12,799 nt of DNA from Ruminococcaceae bacterium AM07-15 (GTDB lineage: Bacteria > Bacillota > Clostridia > Oscillospirales > Butyricicoccaceae), in the NCBI GenBank assembly GCA_003477405.1, contig QUDE01000031.1, positions 5,942-18,740 of the forward strand, read 5' to 3'. The notes under the pieces were generated by a model, which ran no database searches, had not been told where the DNA came from, and saw only the letters and a program-made list of their open reading frames with translations. A program made the translations under genes and the position numbers. Below, one piece after another: positions 1 through 7,003 of the stretch. Each line of letters begins with the position of its first letter. Within the stretch, counting starts at the first letter, position 1.

Positions 1-1
1 C

Positions 2-982
2 GACTTCAACGAAGATCCTGTGGGTTCCGGTCCGTACAAGCTGGTTGAGTGGAAGCGCGGCGACAGCCTGACTTTCGAAGCTTTTGACGATTACTTCCTG
101 GGCGCTCCTAAGATCAAGAACATGACCTGGAAGATCATCCCCGAAGGCTCTTCCCGTACCATCGCTCTGGAAGCTGGCGAAGTGGACTTCGTGGTGGAAG
201 TAGAAGCCATGGACGGCGACCGTCTGAAGGAAAACTCTGATCTGACTGTGATCGAGTACAACTCCACAAATGAGACCTGGCTGATGCTGAACAACGAGAA
301 GCCCGGCCTGGACAACGAAGCTGTGCGTCACGCCATCAACACCGCTATCGACAAGGACAGCGTTGTTACCGTTGCCTACAATGGCATGGCTACTCCTGCT
401 GTGTCCCAGATGCCCATGAACTTTGAGGGCGCTACCGAAGAGAATGCCGACACCTATGATGTGAAAAAGGCCAAGGAATGGCTGGATCAGTCCGGTGTGG
501 ACCCTGCTTCTGTGCAGTTCTCCATCATCTGCTCTGACGACACCAAGAAGCGCGCTGCCGAAGTGATTCAGGCCAACCTGAAGGAAATCGGCATCAACTG
601 CGAAATCGAGAGCATGGACCTGGCTACCTATCTGTCCGCTACCGCGGAAGGTGACTTTACTGCTTCCATCGGCGGCTATTCTTCCAGCGATCTGCTGAGC
701 TATGTGGTGGGCGTGTATCACAGCTCCTCCATCAACGCTTCCAACAAGACCCGTCTGAACAATCCCGAAGTGGATGCTCTGATCGATCAGGCCAAGGTCA
801 CGATTGATGAAGCTGAGCGTGTGGCTATTCTGGAGCAGCTGTCTGCCAAGCTGAATGAGATCTGCTCTCAGGCTCCTCTGTGGCAGCCTCTGACCATGCG
901 TGCCTTTAACGCTGGTCTGCAGGGTGTGGAAGTCAACGACGGCGGCTACCTGTATTTCGAAAATGTGTATTGGGCTGAATAA
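2..982 (+). CDS. Family 5 substrate-binding lipoprotein, copy 1 (5' end outside window)
   Basis: This is the C-terminal 326 codons of an extracytoplasmic solute-binding protein of ABC-transporter family 5 (OppA/DppA/NikA type), which captures peptides or similar ligands at the outer face of the membrane. The reading frame is open from base 2 and ends in TAA. It aligns without gaps to copy 2 from that protein's residue 187 onward, so about 186 residues, including the lipoprotein signal, lie upstream of the window. The family-typical central segment with PVGSGPYK and IIPEGSSRTIALEAGEVDF is present. By eye it differs from copy 2 at about 20 of some 320 residues. Several of these changes fall in likely ligand-cleft loops: NSTNETW versus NDTSESW, and PLWQP versus PLYQP. 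A Rho-independent terminator follows 28 bases after the stop. Ligand unknown; family assignment is secure. Confidence 0.93.
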   Translation, partial: DFNEDPVGSGPYKLVEWKRGDSLTFEAFDDYFLGAPKIKNMTWKIIPEGSSRTIALEAGEVDFVVEVEAMDGDRLKENSDLTVIEYNSTNETWLMLNNEKPGLDNEAVRHAINTAIDKDSVVTVAYNGMATPAVSQMPMNFEGATEENADTYDVKKAKEWLDQSGVDPASVQFSIICSDDTKKRAAEVIQANLKEIGINCEIESMDLATYLSATAEGDFTASIGGYSSSDLLSYVVGVYHSSSINASNKTRLNNPEVDALIDQAKVTIDEAERVAILEQLSAKLNEICSQAPLWQPLTMRAFNAGLQGVEVNDGGYLYFENVYWAE

Positions 983-1010
983 GAAAGCCTGATCTTTTCA
1001 CAAAAAACAA

Positions 1011-1050
1011 AGCCCTTCTCTGGGAATTTTCCCGGAGAGGGGCTTTTTTT
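1011..1050 (+). terminator. Rho-independent terminator of copy 1
   Basis: A 14-bp stem (1011-1024 with 1031-1044, two G-T wobble pairs) closes a six-base loop and is followed by a run of T to 1050. It lies 28 bases after the stop codon, so transcription of copy 1 should end before copy 2. Confidence 0.9.
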
Positions 1051-1272
1051 ATTGCTTTTTACCCGAAAATCAATAAAATGAATAAAAATTTAAAAAATTG
1101 TGAAAAGAGACGAAAAAAATTAAAATAGCATATTTTGCTGGGGGAATATGGCTAGAAAAGCTCTTTTCAAAAAAGAGAGAAAATGGTAAAAGGGACCAAA
1201 AAGAAAGCTCTGAAACTGTGCAAGGTGCAAAAAGAAAAGCCTTTGTGAAGAAAGAGTAAAAAGACCGGCCCG
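1051..1272. other. Gene-free AT/purine-rich stretch upstream of copy 2
   Basis: Between the copy 1 terminator and the copy 2 promoter I see no credible gene. The stretch is rich in A-tracts. It includes GTGAAAAGAGACGAAA at 1100-1115 and CTTTGTGAA at 1241-1249. Both resemble the repeated GTGAAAAAATCGTC element upstream of copy 4, so they may be regulator or UP-element sequence, but the match is loose. Confidence 0.4.
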
Positions 1273-1301
1273 TTGCAAAAGGAAGAAACTGCGTATATAA
1301 T
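1273..1301 (+). promoter_or_regulatory. Sigma-A promoter of copy 2
   Basis: The -35 box is TTGCAA (1273-1278), the spacer is exactly 17 bases, and the -10 box is TATAAT (1296-1301). A leader of roughly 115 nt follows, holding a 12-bp palindrome AAATCATGATTT (1328-1339) and a small TCCC/GGGA hairpin (1351-1366). The same -35/spacer/-10 arrangement precedes copies 3 and 4. Confidence 0.75.
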
Positions 1302-1424
1302 AAGCCCGTCATAGATTGGCAATCAATAAATCATGATTTCATAATAAATATCCCATTTTTGGGGGAAAAGAGATGGATTCGGCGGGGCCCGGCCCTGTTG
1401 AAAATATTTTATGAGGTGAATACC

Positions 1425-2963
1425 ATGAGAAACAGAAAAGTTCGGCTGCTCAGCCTGCTTCTGGCCACAGTGATGCTGCTGGGCCTGCTGGCTGGCTGCT
1501 CCAGTGATAAGGGCAGCGGCACCGGCACCGGAACCAAGGGCGGCGACAAGGACAGCATTGTCATTGCCACGGCCAACGAGACCCCGTCCCTGTCTCCCAC
1601 CGAGCACAATGCGGTGGCTGGCGACTATATGAACCAGCTGACTTACAGCATGCTCTTCCGCACCGATATGGATCTGAAGCCCCAGCCTCATCTGGTGGAG
1701 AGCTATGAGAATGTGGACGAGAGCACCTGGCACTTCAAGCTGAAGGAAGGCGTCAAGTTCCACAACGGCGACACCATGACCGCCGACGATGTGGTGGCTT
1801 CCCTCCAGTGGGCCCAGGGCTTTGCCGAAGTCAACCTGTACAACAAGAACTTTGTCTCCATCTCCAAGGTGGACGACATGACCGTTGAGATCAAGACCGA
1901 TGGCCCCGACGCCATGGTTCTGAGCAACCTGTGCCATCACGGCAACGCCATCGTTCCCAAGAAGCTCATCGACGAAGGCCATGACTTCAACGAAGATCCC
2001 GTGGGTTCCGGCCCGTACAAGCTGGTGGAGTGGAAGCGCGGCGACAGCCTGACTTTCGAAGCTTTTGATGATTATTTCCTGGGCGCTCCCAAAATTAAGA
2101 ACATGACCTGGAAGATCATCCCCGAAGGCTCCTCCCGTACCATCGCTCTGGAAGCTGGCGAAGTGGACTTCGTGGTGGAAGTGGAAGCCATGGACGGCGA
2201 CCGTCTGAAGGAAAACAGCGATATCACTGTTCTGGAGTACAATGACACCAGCGAAAGCTGGCTGATGCTGAACAACGAGAAGCCCGGCCTGGACAACCAG
2301 GATGTGCGTCACGCCATCAACACCGCTATTGACAAGGAAAGCGTCGTCACCGTTGCTTATAACGGCATGGCTACTCCTGCTCTGTCCCAGATGCCCATGA
2401 ACTTTGAGGGCGCTACCGAAGAGAACGCCGACACCTATGATGTGAAAAAGGCTAAGGAATGGCTGGACAAGTCCGGTGTGGACCCTGCTTCCGTCAAGTT
2501 CTCCATCATCTGCTCTGACGACACCAAGAAGCGTGCGGCCGAAGTCATCCAGGCCAATCTGAAGGAAATCGGCATCGAATGCGAAATCGAGAGCATGGAC
2601 CTGGCTACCTATCTGTCTGCCACAGCCGAAGGTGACTTCACTGCTTCCATCGGTGGTTATTCTTCCAGCAGCCTGCTGAGCTATGTGGTAGGTGTGTATC
2701 ACAGCTCTTCCATCAACGCTTCCAATAAGACCCGTCTGAACAACCCGGAAGTGGACGCCCTGATCGATCAGGCCAAGGTGACCATCGACGAGACCCAGCA
2801 GGTGGCCATCATGGAGCAGCTGTCTGCCAAGCTGAATGAGATCTGTTCTCAGGCTCCTCTGTATCAGCCCCTGACCATGCGCGCCTTTAACGCAGGCTTG
2901 CAGGGGGTTGAGGTAAACGATAGCGGCTATCTCTACTTCGAGAATGTTTCCTGGGCTGAATAA
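1425..2963 (+). CDS. Family 5 substrate-binding lipoprotein, copy 2
   Basis: A 512-residue ABC-transporter solute-binding lipoprotein of the peptide/nickel family, anchored to the outer face of the membrane. The ATG at 1425 is chosen because GAGGTGA (1413-1419) sits just upstream and the protein then begins with a proper lipoprotein signal: basic MRNRK, a hydrophobic core, and lipobox L-A-G-C with Cys25. A flexible Gly/Ser/Thr linker follows. The family hallmark WHFKLKEGVKFHNG lies at residues 102-115, DPVGSGPYK at about 191-199, and IIPEGSSR at 231-238. Its length is normal for the family. It is a near twin of copy 1 and strongly biased to a few codons such as CTG, which fits high expression. 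It is monocistronic, with its own promoter and terminator. No permease or ATPase gene is nearby, so it presumably serves a transporter encoded elsewhere. Substrate unknown. Confidence 0.95.
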   Translation: MRNRKVRLLSLLLATVMLLGLLAGCSSDKGSGTGTGTKGGDKDSIVIATANETPSLSPTEHNAVAGDYMNQLTYSMLFRTDMDLKPQPHLVESYENVDESTWHFKLKEGVKFHNGDTMTADDVVASLQWAQGFAEVNLYNKNFVSISKVDDMTVEIKTDGPDAMVLSNLCHHGNAIVPKKLIDEGHDFNEDPVGSGPYKLVEWKRGDSLTFEAFDDYFLGAPKIKNMTWKIIPEGSSRTIALEAGEVDFVVEVEAMDGDRLKENSDITVLEYNDTSESWLMLNNEKPGLDNQDVRHAINTAIDKESVVTVAYNGMATPALSQMPMNFEGATEENADTYDVKKAKEWLDKSGVDPASVKFSIICSDDTKKRAAEVIQANLKEIGIECEIESMDLATYLSATAEGDFTASIGGYSSSSLLSYVVGVYHSSSINASNKTRLNNPEVDALIDQAKVTIDETQQVAIMEQLSAKLNEICSQAPLYQPLTMRAFNAGLQGVEVNDSGYLYFENVSWAE

Positions 2964-3001
2964 GCGGCTCCCTTTTGAGGAAAATTAAACAAAACATCAA
3001 G

Positions 3002-3040
3002 AGACTCTCTGGAGAAAAGGTTCTCCAGAGAGTCTTTTTT
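3002..3040 (+). terminator. Rho-independent terminator of copy 2
   Basis: A perfect 15-bp stem (3002-3016 with 3021-3035) with loop AAGG is followed by five further T residues. It lies 38 bases after the copy 2 stop codon. Confidence 0.92.
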
Positions 3041-3156
3041 CTTGCAAATCCGGGAAAATTCCAATATAAACCTGTGCAAAATAGATGAATTCAAAATATT
3101 ATATTTCATTCGATATAGCATATATTCTGAAAAAACATGGAAAGGCAAAAAGGGTC

Positions 3157-3185
3157 TTGCAAAGGGAAAAAAGAGGGCCTATAAT
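3157..3185 (+). promoter_or_regulatory. Sigma-A promoter of copy 3
   Basis: TTGCAA (3157-3162), a 17-base spacer, and TATAAT (3180-3185). The two boxes and the spacing are identical to those of the copy 2 promoter, although the surrounding sequence differs. Confidence 0.75.
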
Positions 3186-3207
3186 ACGAACCAAGCTCCC
3201 CCGAACC

Positions 3208-3230
3208 CCTTCCAAAGGGCCCTTGGAGGG
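3208..3230 (+). promoter_or_regulatory. GC-rich leader hairpin of copy 3
   Basis: Eight consecutive pairs (3208-3215 with 3223-3230, one G-T) close the loop AGGGCCC. CTCCC (3196-3200) could add outer pairs with GGGAG at 3228-3232. The hairpin begins about 16 bases after the expected transcription start. It could stabilise the mRNA or be a regulatory fold. No T-run follows, so it is not a terminator. Confidence 0.4.
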
Positions 3231-3274
3231 AGGGGAAAAGCGAAAAAATATTTTGAAATTATGAGGTGATTCCC

Positions 3275-4831
3275 ATGAACAAGACGAAACAGAGGATGCT
3301 GAGCCTGGTACTGATTATTGCGGCCCTGATCGGTATTGTAGCAGCCTGTCAGAAACAGTCGGCCCAGACCACCAAGACCGAAGGCGGTCAGGCCGTAACC
3401 ACAGCGGCTGGAGGCAAAGACAGCATCGTCATCGCCACCATGAGCGAAACACCTACCCTCAGCCCCTATTCCCACAATGCCACAGCCGGTTCCTATATGA
3501 ACCTTTTGACATACAGCACATTGTTTGCCACCGATATGGATCTTAACCCTCAGCCGGAGCTGGTGGAAAGCTATGAGAACGAAAGCGAGACCCGGTGGGT
3601 ATTTCATCTCAAGCAGGGCGTCAAGTTCCACGATGGCAGCGAGATGACCGCCCAGGATGTAAAGGCCTCTTTGGATTATGCCAAGACCTTTGCTGAAGTC
3701 TCCCAGTTCAACAACATGATCGCCAAGGTGGAAGTGGTGGACGATTATACCGTGGCCATCGAGACAAACGGCCCCTCCGCCGTCCTTCTTTCCAATCTTT
3801 GCTCCCACGGCAATGCCATTGTTCCCAAGAAGCTCATCGATGAAGGCCATGACTTCAACGAAGATCCGGTGGGCAGCGGCCCCTACAAGCTGGTGGAATG
3901 GAAGCGGGGCGACAGCCTGACCTTTGAAGCATTTGACGATTATTTCGGCGGCGCTCCCGCCATCAAGAATATGACATGGAAGATCATCCCCGAAGGCTCC
4001 TCCCGCACCATCGCCCTGGAGGCCGGCGAAGTGGACTTCATTGTGGAAGTGGAAGCCATGGACGCTGACCGCATCCAGGAAAATGAAAATCTGGAGCTTC
4101 TCAGCGTGGACTCCACTGCGTTGAACTGGATGATCCTGAACAACGAAAAGCCCGGTCTGGACAATGAAAATGTGAGAAGAGCCATCAACGCCGCCATCAA
4201 CAAAGAGAATGTCATCACCGTGGCCCTCAACGGTCTGGGTCAGGTGGCCGAAGGGGAAGGCGCTTCCATGCTCACCGGTTACAGCGCAGAAAACACCGAT
4301 TCCTACGATGTGAAGAAAGCCAAAGAATACATGGAAGAATCGGGAGTGGATCCCGCTTCGGTGAAAATGAGCATCGTTTGCTCCAATGATACCAAGAAGC
4401 GTGCCGCCGAAGTGATCCAGGCCGATCTGAAAGAAATCGGCATCCAGGCGGAGATCGAAAGCATGGATCTGGCTACCTACCTCAGCGCCACGGTGGAAGG
4501 GGATTTCACCGCAGCCATCGGCGGCTATACTGCCACCGACCTGATGTCCCATGTGCAGGGCGTGTTTTACAGTGAGTCCATCGGCGGCTCCAATCAGGCC
4601 CGGTTCAGCGATCCGGAAGTGGACGCCCTCATCGCTCAGGCGGCGGCCACCGTGGACGAGAACGCCCGTACCGAGCTGCTTCAGCAGATCATGGCCAAAG
4701 TCAACCAGGCCTGCCCCAATATCCCCCTCTACACCGCCACCAGCCTGCGGGCCTATGCCAAGGGGCTGGAAGGTGTGGAAGTCAATGCCGGCGGCACCAT
4801 GCGCTTTGAAAAGTGCAGCTGGGCCGACTGA
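3275..4831 (+). CDS. Family 5 substrate-binding lipoprotein, copy 3
   Basis: A 518-residue solute-binding lipoprotein of the same family. The start is the ATG at 3275, preceded by GAGGTGAT at 3264-3271. The GTG inside that site would extend the frame by three codons but would consume the ribosome binding site. The signal ends in lipobox V-A-A-C with Cys25, followed by a Gln/Thr/Ala-rich linker. The hallmark GVKFHDG and the central PVGSGPYKLVEWKRGDSL and IIPEGSSRTIALEAGEVDF segments are intact. About 90 central residues match copy 2 almost exactly. The segments before and after diverge, notably VDSTALNW, GLGQVAEGEGASML and GGYTATDLMSHVQGVFYSES, where ligand-contacting loops are expected. It has its own promoter, leader and terminator. 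Likely a peptide-type binder with a specificity different from copies 1 and 2 (inference). Confidence 0.95.
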   Translation: MNKTKQRMLSLVLIIAALIGIVAACQKQSAQTTKTEGGQAVTTAAGGKDSIVIATMSETPTLSPYSHNATAGSYMNLLTYSTLFATDMDLNPQPELVESYENESETRWVFHLKQGVKFHDGSEMTAQDVKASLDYAKTFAEVSQFNNMIAKVEVVDDYTVAIETNGPSAVLLSNLCSHGNAIVPKKLIDEGHDFNEDPVGSGPYKLVEWKRGDSLTFEAFDDYFGGAPAIKNMTWKIIPEGSSRTIALEAGEVDFIVEVEAMDADRIQENENLELLSVDSTALNWMILNNEKPGLDNENVRRAINAAINKENVITVALNGLGQVAEGEGASMLTGYSAENTDSYDVKKAKEYMEESGVDPASVKMSIVCSNDTKKRAAEVIQADLKEIGIQAEIESMDLATYLSATVEGDFTAAIGGYTATDLMSHVQGVFYSESIGGSNQARFSDPEVDALIAQAAATVDENARTELLQQIMAKVNQACPNIPLYTATSLRAYAKGLEGVEVNAGGTMRFEKCSWAD

Positions 4832-4872
4832 ACACTGCAAATTCCTTCATACTCATATTGTTTTCACAAACC

Positions 4873-4912
4873 GAAAACCGCCTGGGAGTCGCTGCCCAGG
4901 CGGTTTTCCTTT
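4873..4912 (+). terminator. Rho-independent terminator of copy 3
   Basis: A 14-bp perfect stem (4873-4886 with 4895-4908) with an eight-base loop. The T-run lies partly within the stem end (TTTTCCTTT). It lies 41 bases after the stop codon. Confidence 0.85.
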
Positions 4913-4960
4913 GGGTTGAGGCCGGACAAAGTATGACAAAAAATCAACAAAAAGGACTTT

Positions 4961-5069
4961 GTGAAAAAATCGTCAAATATGCCAAAAGATCGAAAAACAA
5001 AATAAACAGTAGGGGAAAAATAGATAAAAGCGATGTTTGATAAATGCTTAACAAAGTGAAAAAATCGTC
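4961..5069. repeat. Exact 14-bp direct repeat upstream of copy 4
   Basis: GTGAAAAAATCGTC occurs at 4961-4974 and again at 5056-5069, both copies followed by (G)AAAT, with 95 bp from start to start. The gene-free stretch 4913-5152 that holds them is otherwise AT-rich with many A-tracts and shows no gene. The repeats lie 84-192 bp upstream of the copy 4 -35 box, so they could be regulator sites for that promoter. No function is proven. Confidence 0.55.
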
Positions 5070-5152
5070 GAAATGCTGCAAATAAATTCATGGTTTTTGG
5101 TTATATTTTAAAATAGTGTTTTGAAATTATTGCGAAAGTATGAAAAATCTCG

Positions 5153-5181
5153 TTGCATTTTATTACACGCCGGACTATAAT
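5153..5181 (+). promoter_or_regulatory. Sigma-A promoter of copy 4
   Basis: TTGCAT (5153-5158), a 17-base spacer, and TATAAT (5176-5181). It shares the layout of the copy 2 and copy 3 promoters, differing in the last base of the -35 box. A-tracts lie upstream and may act as an UP element. Confidence 0.75.
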
Positions 5182-5188
5182 GCACATA

Positions 5189-5207
5189 GTCCTTCGGGAC
5201 GGGGTCC
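5189..5207 (+). promoter_or_regulatory. 5'-end leader with two competing hairpins, copy 4
   Basis: The predicted mRNA begins near 5188. GTCC-TTCG-GGAC (5189-5200) forms a hairpin with the very stable UUCG tetraloop. The same GGAC can instead pair with a second GTCC (5204-5207) across GGG. The first fold would protect the 5' end. The mutually exclusive pairing could be coincidental. Confidence 0.4.
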
Positions 5208-5262
5208 TATGCCGGAAAAAGGAAAGCGGTGATGGGGCCATAAAATTGACGAGGTGAAAAAG

Positions 5263-6798
5263 ATGAAATCCAGAAAGATCCGTATGGCCAGTCTGATGCT
5301 GGCCGGGGTGATGACTCTGGGTCTGTTTGCCGGATGCAGCAAGGATGCATCTCAAAGCAGCACTTCCGGCGGCAACAAGGACAGCATCGTCATCGCCACC
5401 ATGAGCGAGACACCGTCTCTCTCTCCCACCGACCACAACGCCGTGGCCGGGTCCTATATGAATATCCTCACCTATAACACACTGTTCCGCGGGGATATGG
5501 ATCTCAAGCCGGTGCCCGAGCTGGTGGATACCTATGAGAACACCAGTGACACCGAATGGGTTTTCCATCTGAGACAGGGAGTCAAGTTCCACGACGGCAG
5601 CGAAATGACAGCCGATGATGTGGTGGCTTCCATTGAATATGCCAAGACCTGCCCGGAAGTCAACCTGTATAACGGTTCGGTGGAGAAGATCGAAAAGGTG
5701 GACGATTACACCGTCAAGATCACCACCCCTGGCCCCTCGGCCATCCTGCTCAACGACCTGTGCCATCACGGCAACGCCATCGTTCCCAAGAAGCTGCTGG
5801 ACGAAGGCCACGACTTTGCCACCGATCCGGTGGGCAGCGGTCCTTATAAGTTCGTCAGCTGGAAGCGGGGCGACAGCCTGGAGTTCGAGGCCTTTGAAGA
5901 TTATTTCGACAAAGACCATATGCCTTCCATCAAGCACATGACCTGGAAGATCATCCCCGAAGGTTCTTCCCGCACCATCGCCCTGGAGGCCGGTGAAGTG
6001 GACTTTGTGGTGGAAGTGGAAGCCATGGATGCCGAGCGCATCGAGGGCAACAGCGATCTGACTCTGCTCCAGCATGATTCCACCAACCATATGTGGATGA
6101 TGCTCAACAACGAAAAGCCCGGCCTCAGCAATGTGGATGTGAGAAGAGCCATCAACAGCGTGGTCAACAAAGAGAACATCGTCACAGTGGCCCTCAATGG
6201 CATGGGCGTGGCTTCTTACTCCCAGACTCCCTCCAACCTGGAAGGGGCCACCGAGGAAAAGAGCGAAAAATACGATGTGGAGCAGGCCAAGAAATACATG
6301 GAGCAGTCGGGTGTGGATCCTTCCACCATCCAGCTGAGCATCATCTGCTCCAATGACCAGAAGAAGCGGGCCGCCGAAGTGATTCAGTCCGATGTGGCCA
6401 CTCTGGGCATCGATGCCACCATCGAGAGCATGGACCTGGCCACCTACCTGAGCACCACGGCCGAAGGCAATTACACAGCCGCCATCGGCAACTATTCGGC
6501 CAGCAATATGCTGTCCTACCTCACCGGTGTTTATCACAGCAAGTCCATCGGTGCTTCCAACAAGACCCGTCTGAACAACCCGGAAGTGGATGCCCTGATC
6601 GATCAGGCGTGCGCCACCATCGACGAAGCGGAACGGGAAGAAGTCCTGCGCCAGTGCAACACGCTCATCAATGAGCTGTGCCCCCAGGTTCCTCTGTTCC
6701 AGGATGTGTACCTCCGGGCCTACAACGCCAATCTGGAAGGCGTGGAGATCAATGCAGCCGGTTTCCTCTATTTCAACGATGTGAAGTGGAAGGAATAA
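5263..6798 (+). CDS. Family 5 substrate-binding lipoprotein, copy 4
   Basis: A 511-residue solute-binding lipoprotein. The ATG at 5263 is chosen because GAGGTG (5251-5256) is the ribosome binding site. The in-frame GTG within that site is not a sensible start. The signal peptide MKSRKIRM with a hydrophobic core ends in lipobox F-A-G-C at Cys25, the same position as in copies 2 and 3, and a short Ser/Gly linker follows. The hallmark WVFHLRQGVKFHDG and the central IIPEGSSRTIALEAGEVDF block are present. Relative to the others it carries a two-residue insertion around FDKDHMPSIK and distinct cleft segments (HDSTNHMW, GVASYSQTPSN, GNYSASNMLSYLTG, VPLFQD). It has its own promoter and terminator. 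It probably binds a related but different oligopeptide or solute (inference). Confidence 0.95.
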   Translation: MKSRKIRMASLMLAGVMTLGLFAGCSKDASQSSTSGGNKDSIVIATMSETPSLSPTDHNAVAGSYMNILTYNTLFRGDMDLKPVPELVDTYENTSDTEWVFHLRQGVKFHDGSEMTADDVVASIEYAKTCPEVNLYNGSVEKIEKVDDYTVKITTPGPSAILLNDLCHHGNAIVPKKLLDEGHDFATDPVGSGPYKFVSWKRGDSLEFEAFEDYFDKDHMPSIKHMTWKIIPEGSSRTIALEAGEVDFVVEVEAMDAERIEGNSDLTLLQHDSTNHMWMMLNNEKPGLSNVDVRRAINSVVNKENIVTVALNGMGVASYSQTPSNLEGATEEKSEKYDVEQAKKYMEQSGVDPSTIQLSIICSNDQKKRAAEVIQSDVATLGIDATIESMDLATYLSTTAEGNYTAAIGNYSASNMLSYLTGVYHSKSIGASNKTRLNNPEVDALIDQACATIDEAEREEVLRQCNTLINELCPQVPLFQDVYLRAYNANLEGVEINAAGFLYFNDVKWKE

Positions 6799-6854
6799 CA
6801 AAACCGCTTACACTTTGCGGCAATCGCCGCTTCTCATAAACCCTCATAAAAGCC

Positions 6855-6884
6855 AAAGGCCAGGGACGAAAGTCCCTGGCCTTT
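6855..6884 (+). terminator. Terminator hairpin of copy 4
   Basis: A perfect 13-bp stem (6855-6867 with 6872-6884) with a GAAA tetraloop, 56 bases after the stop. Only three T end the stem and the tail is mixed (GTGCATGT), so termination may be less complete than for copies 1-3. A small GCGGC-AATC-GCCGC hairpin (6817-6830) precedes it. Confidence 0.75.
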
Positions 6885-6952
6885 GTGCATGTCAAAATGT
6901 CCTGCTGGAAATATAAAAAGGAAAAAATACGAAAAGTATAAGAAAAAAGTCG

Positions 6953-6981
6953 TTTTCTTTTTGGAGGCTCCATGGTACAAT
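6953..6981 (+). promoter_or_regulatory. Candidate promoter of the AI-2E-family permease
   Basis: The -10-like TACAAT at 6976-6981 lies 22 bases before the gene start. At a 17-base spacing the -35 position reads TTTTCT, a poor match. Low confidence; read-through from copy 4 is the alternative. Confidence 0.35.
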
Positions 6982-7003
6982 CGAAACAGAAAAAGGAGGG
7001 GGA

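Noticed and set aside
1411..1419. ATG-AGG-TGA minigene just before copy 2 (also 3261-3269 before copy 3)
   Set aside because: The bases are the ribosome binding site GAGGTGA preceded by AT. A two-codon minigene is not needed to explain them, and copy 4 lacks the ATG.
1323..6801. Long antisense open frames opposite copies 2, 3 and 4 (459, 553 and 566 codons)
   Set aside because: They mirror the real genes and arise because strong codon bias leaves few stops in that antisense phase. They are rich in His, Gly and Val, match no family, and the sense frames have lipoprotein signals, ribosome binding sites and family motifs.
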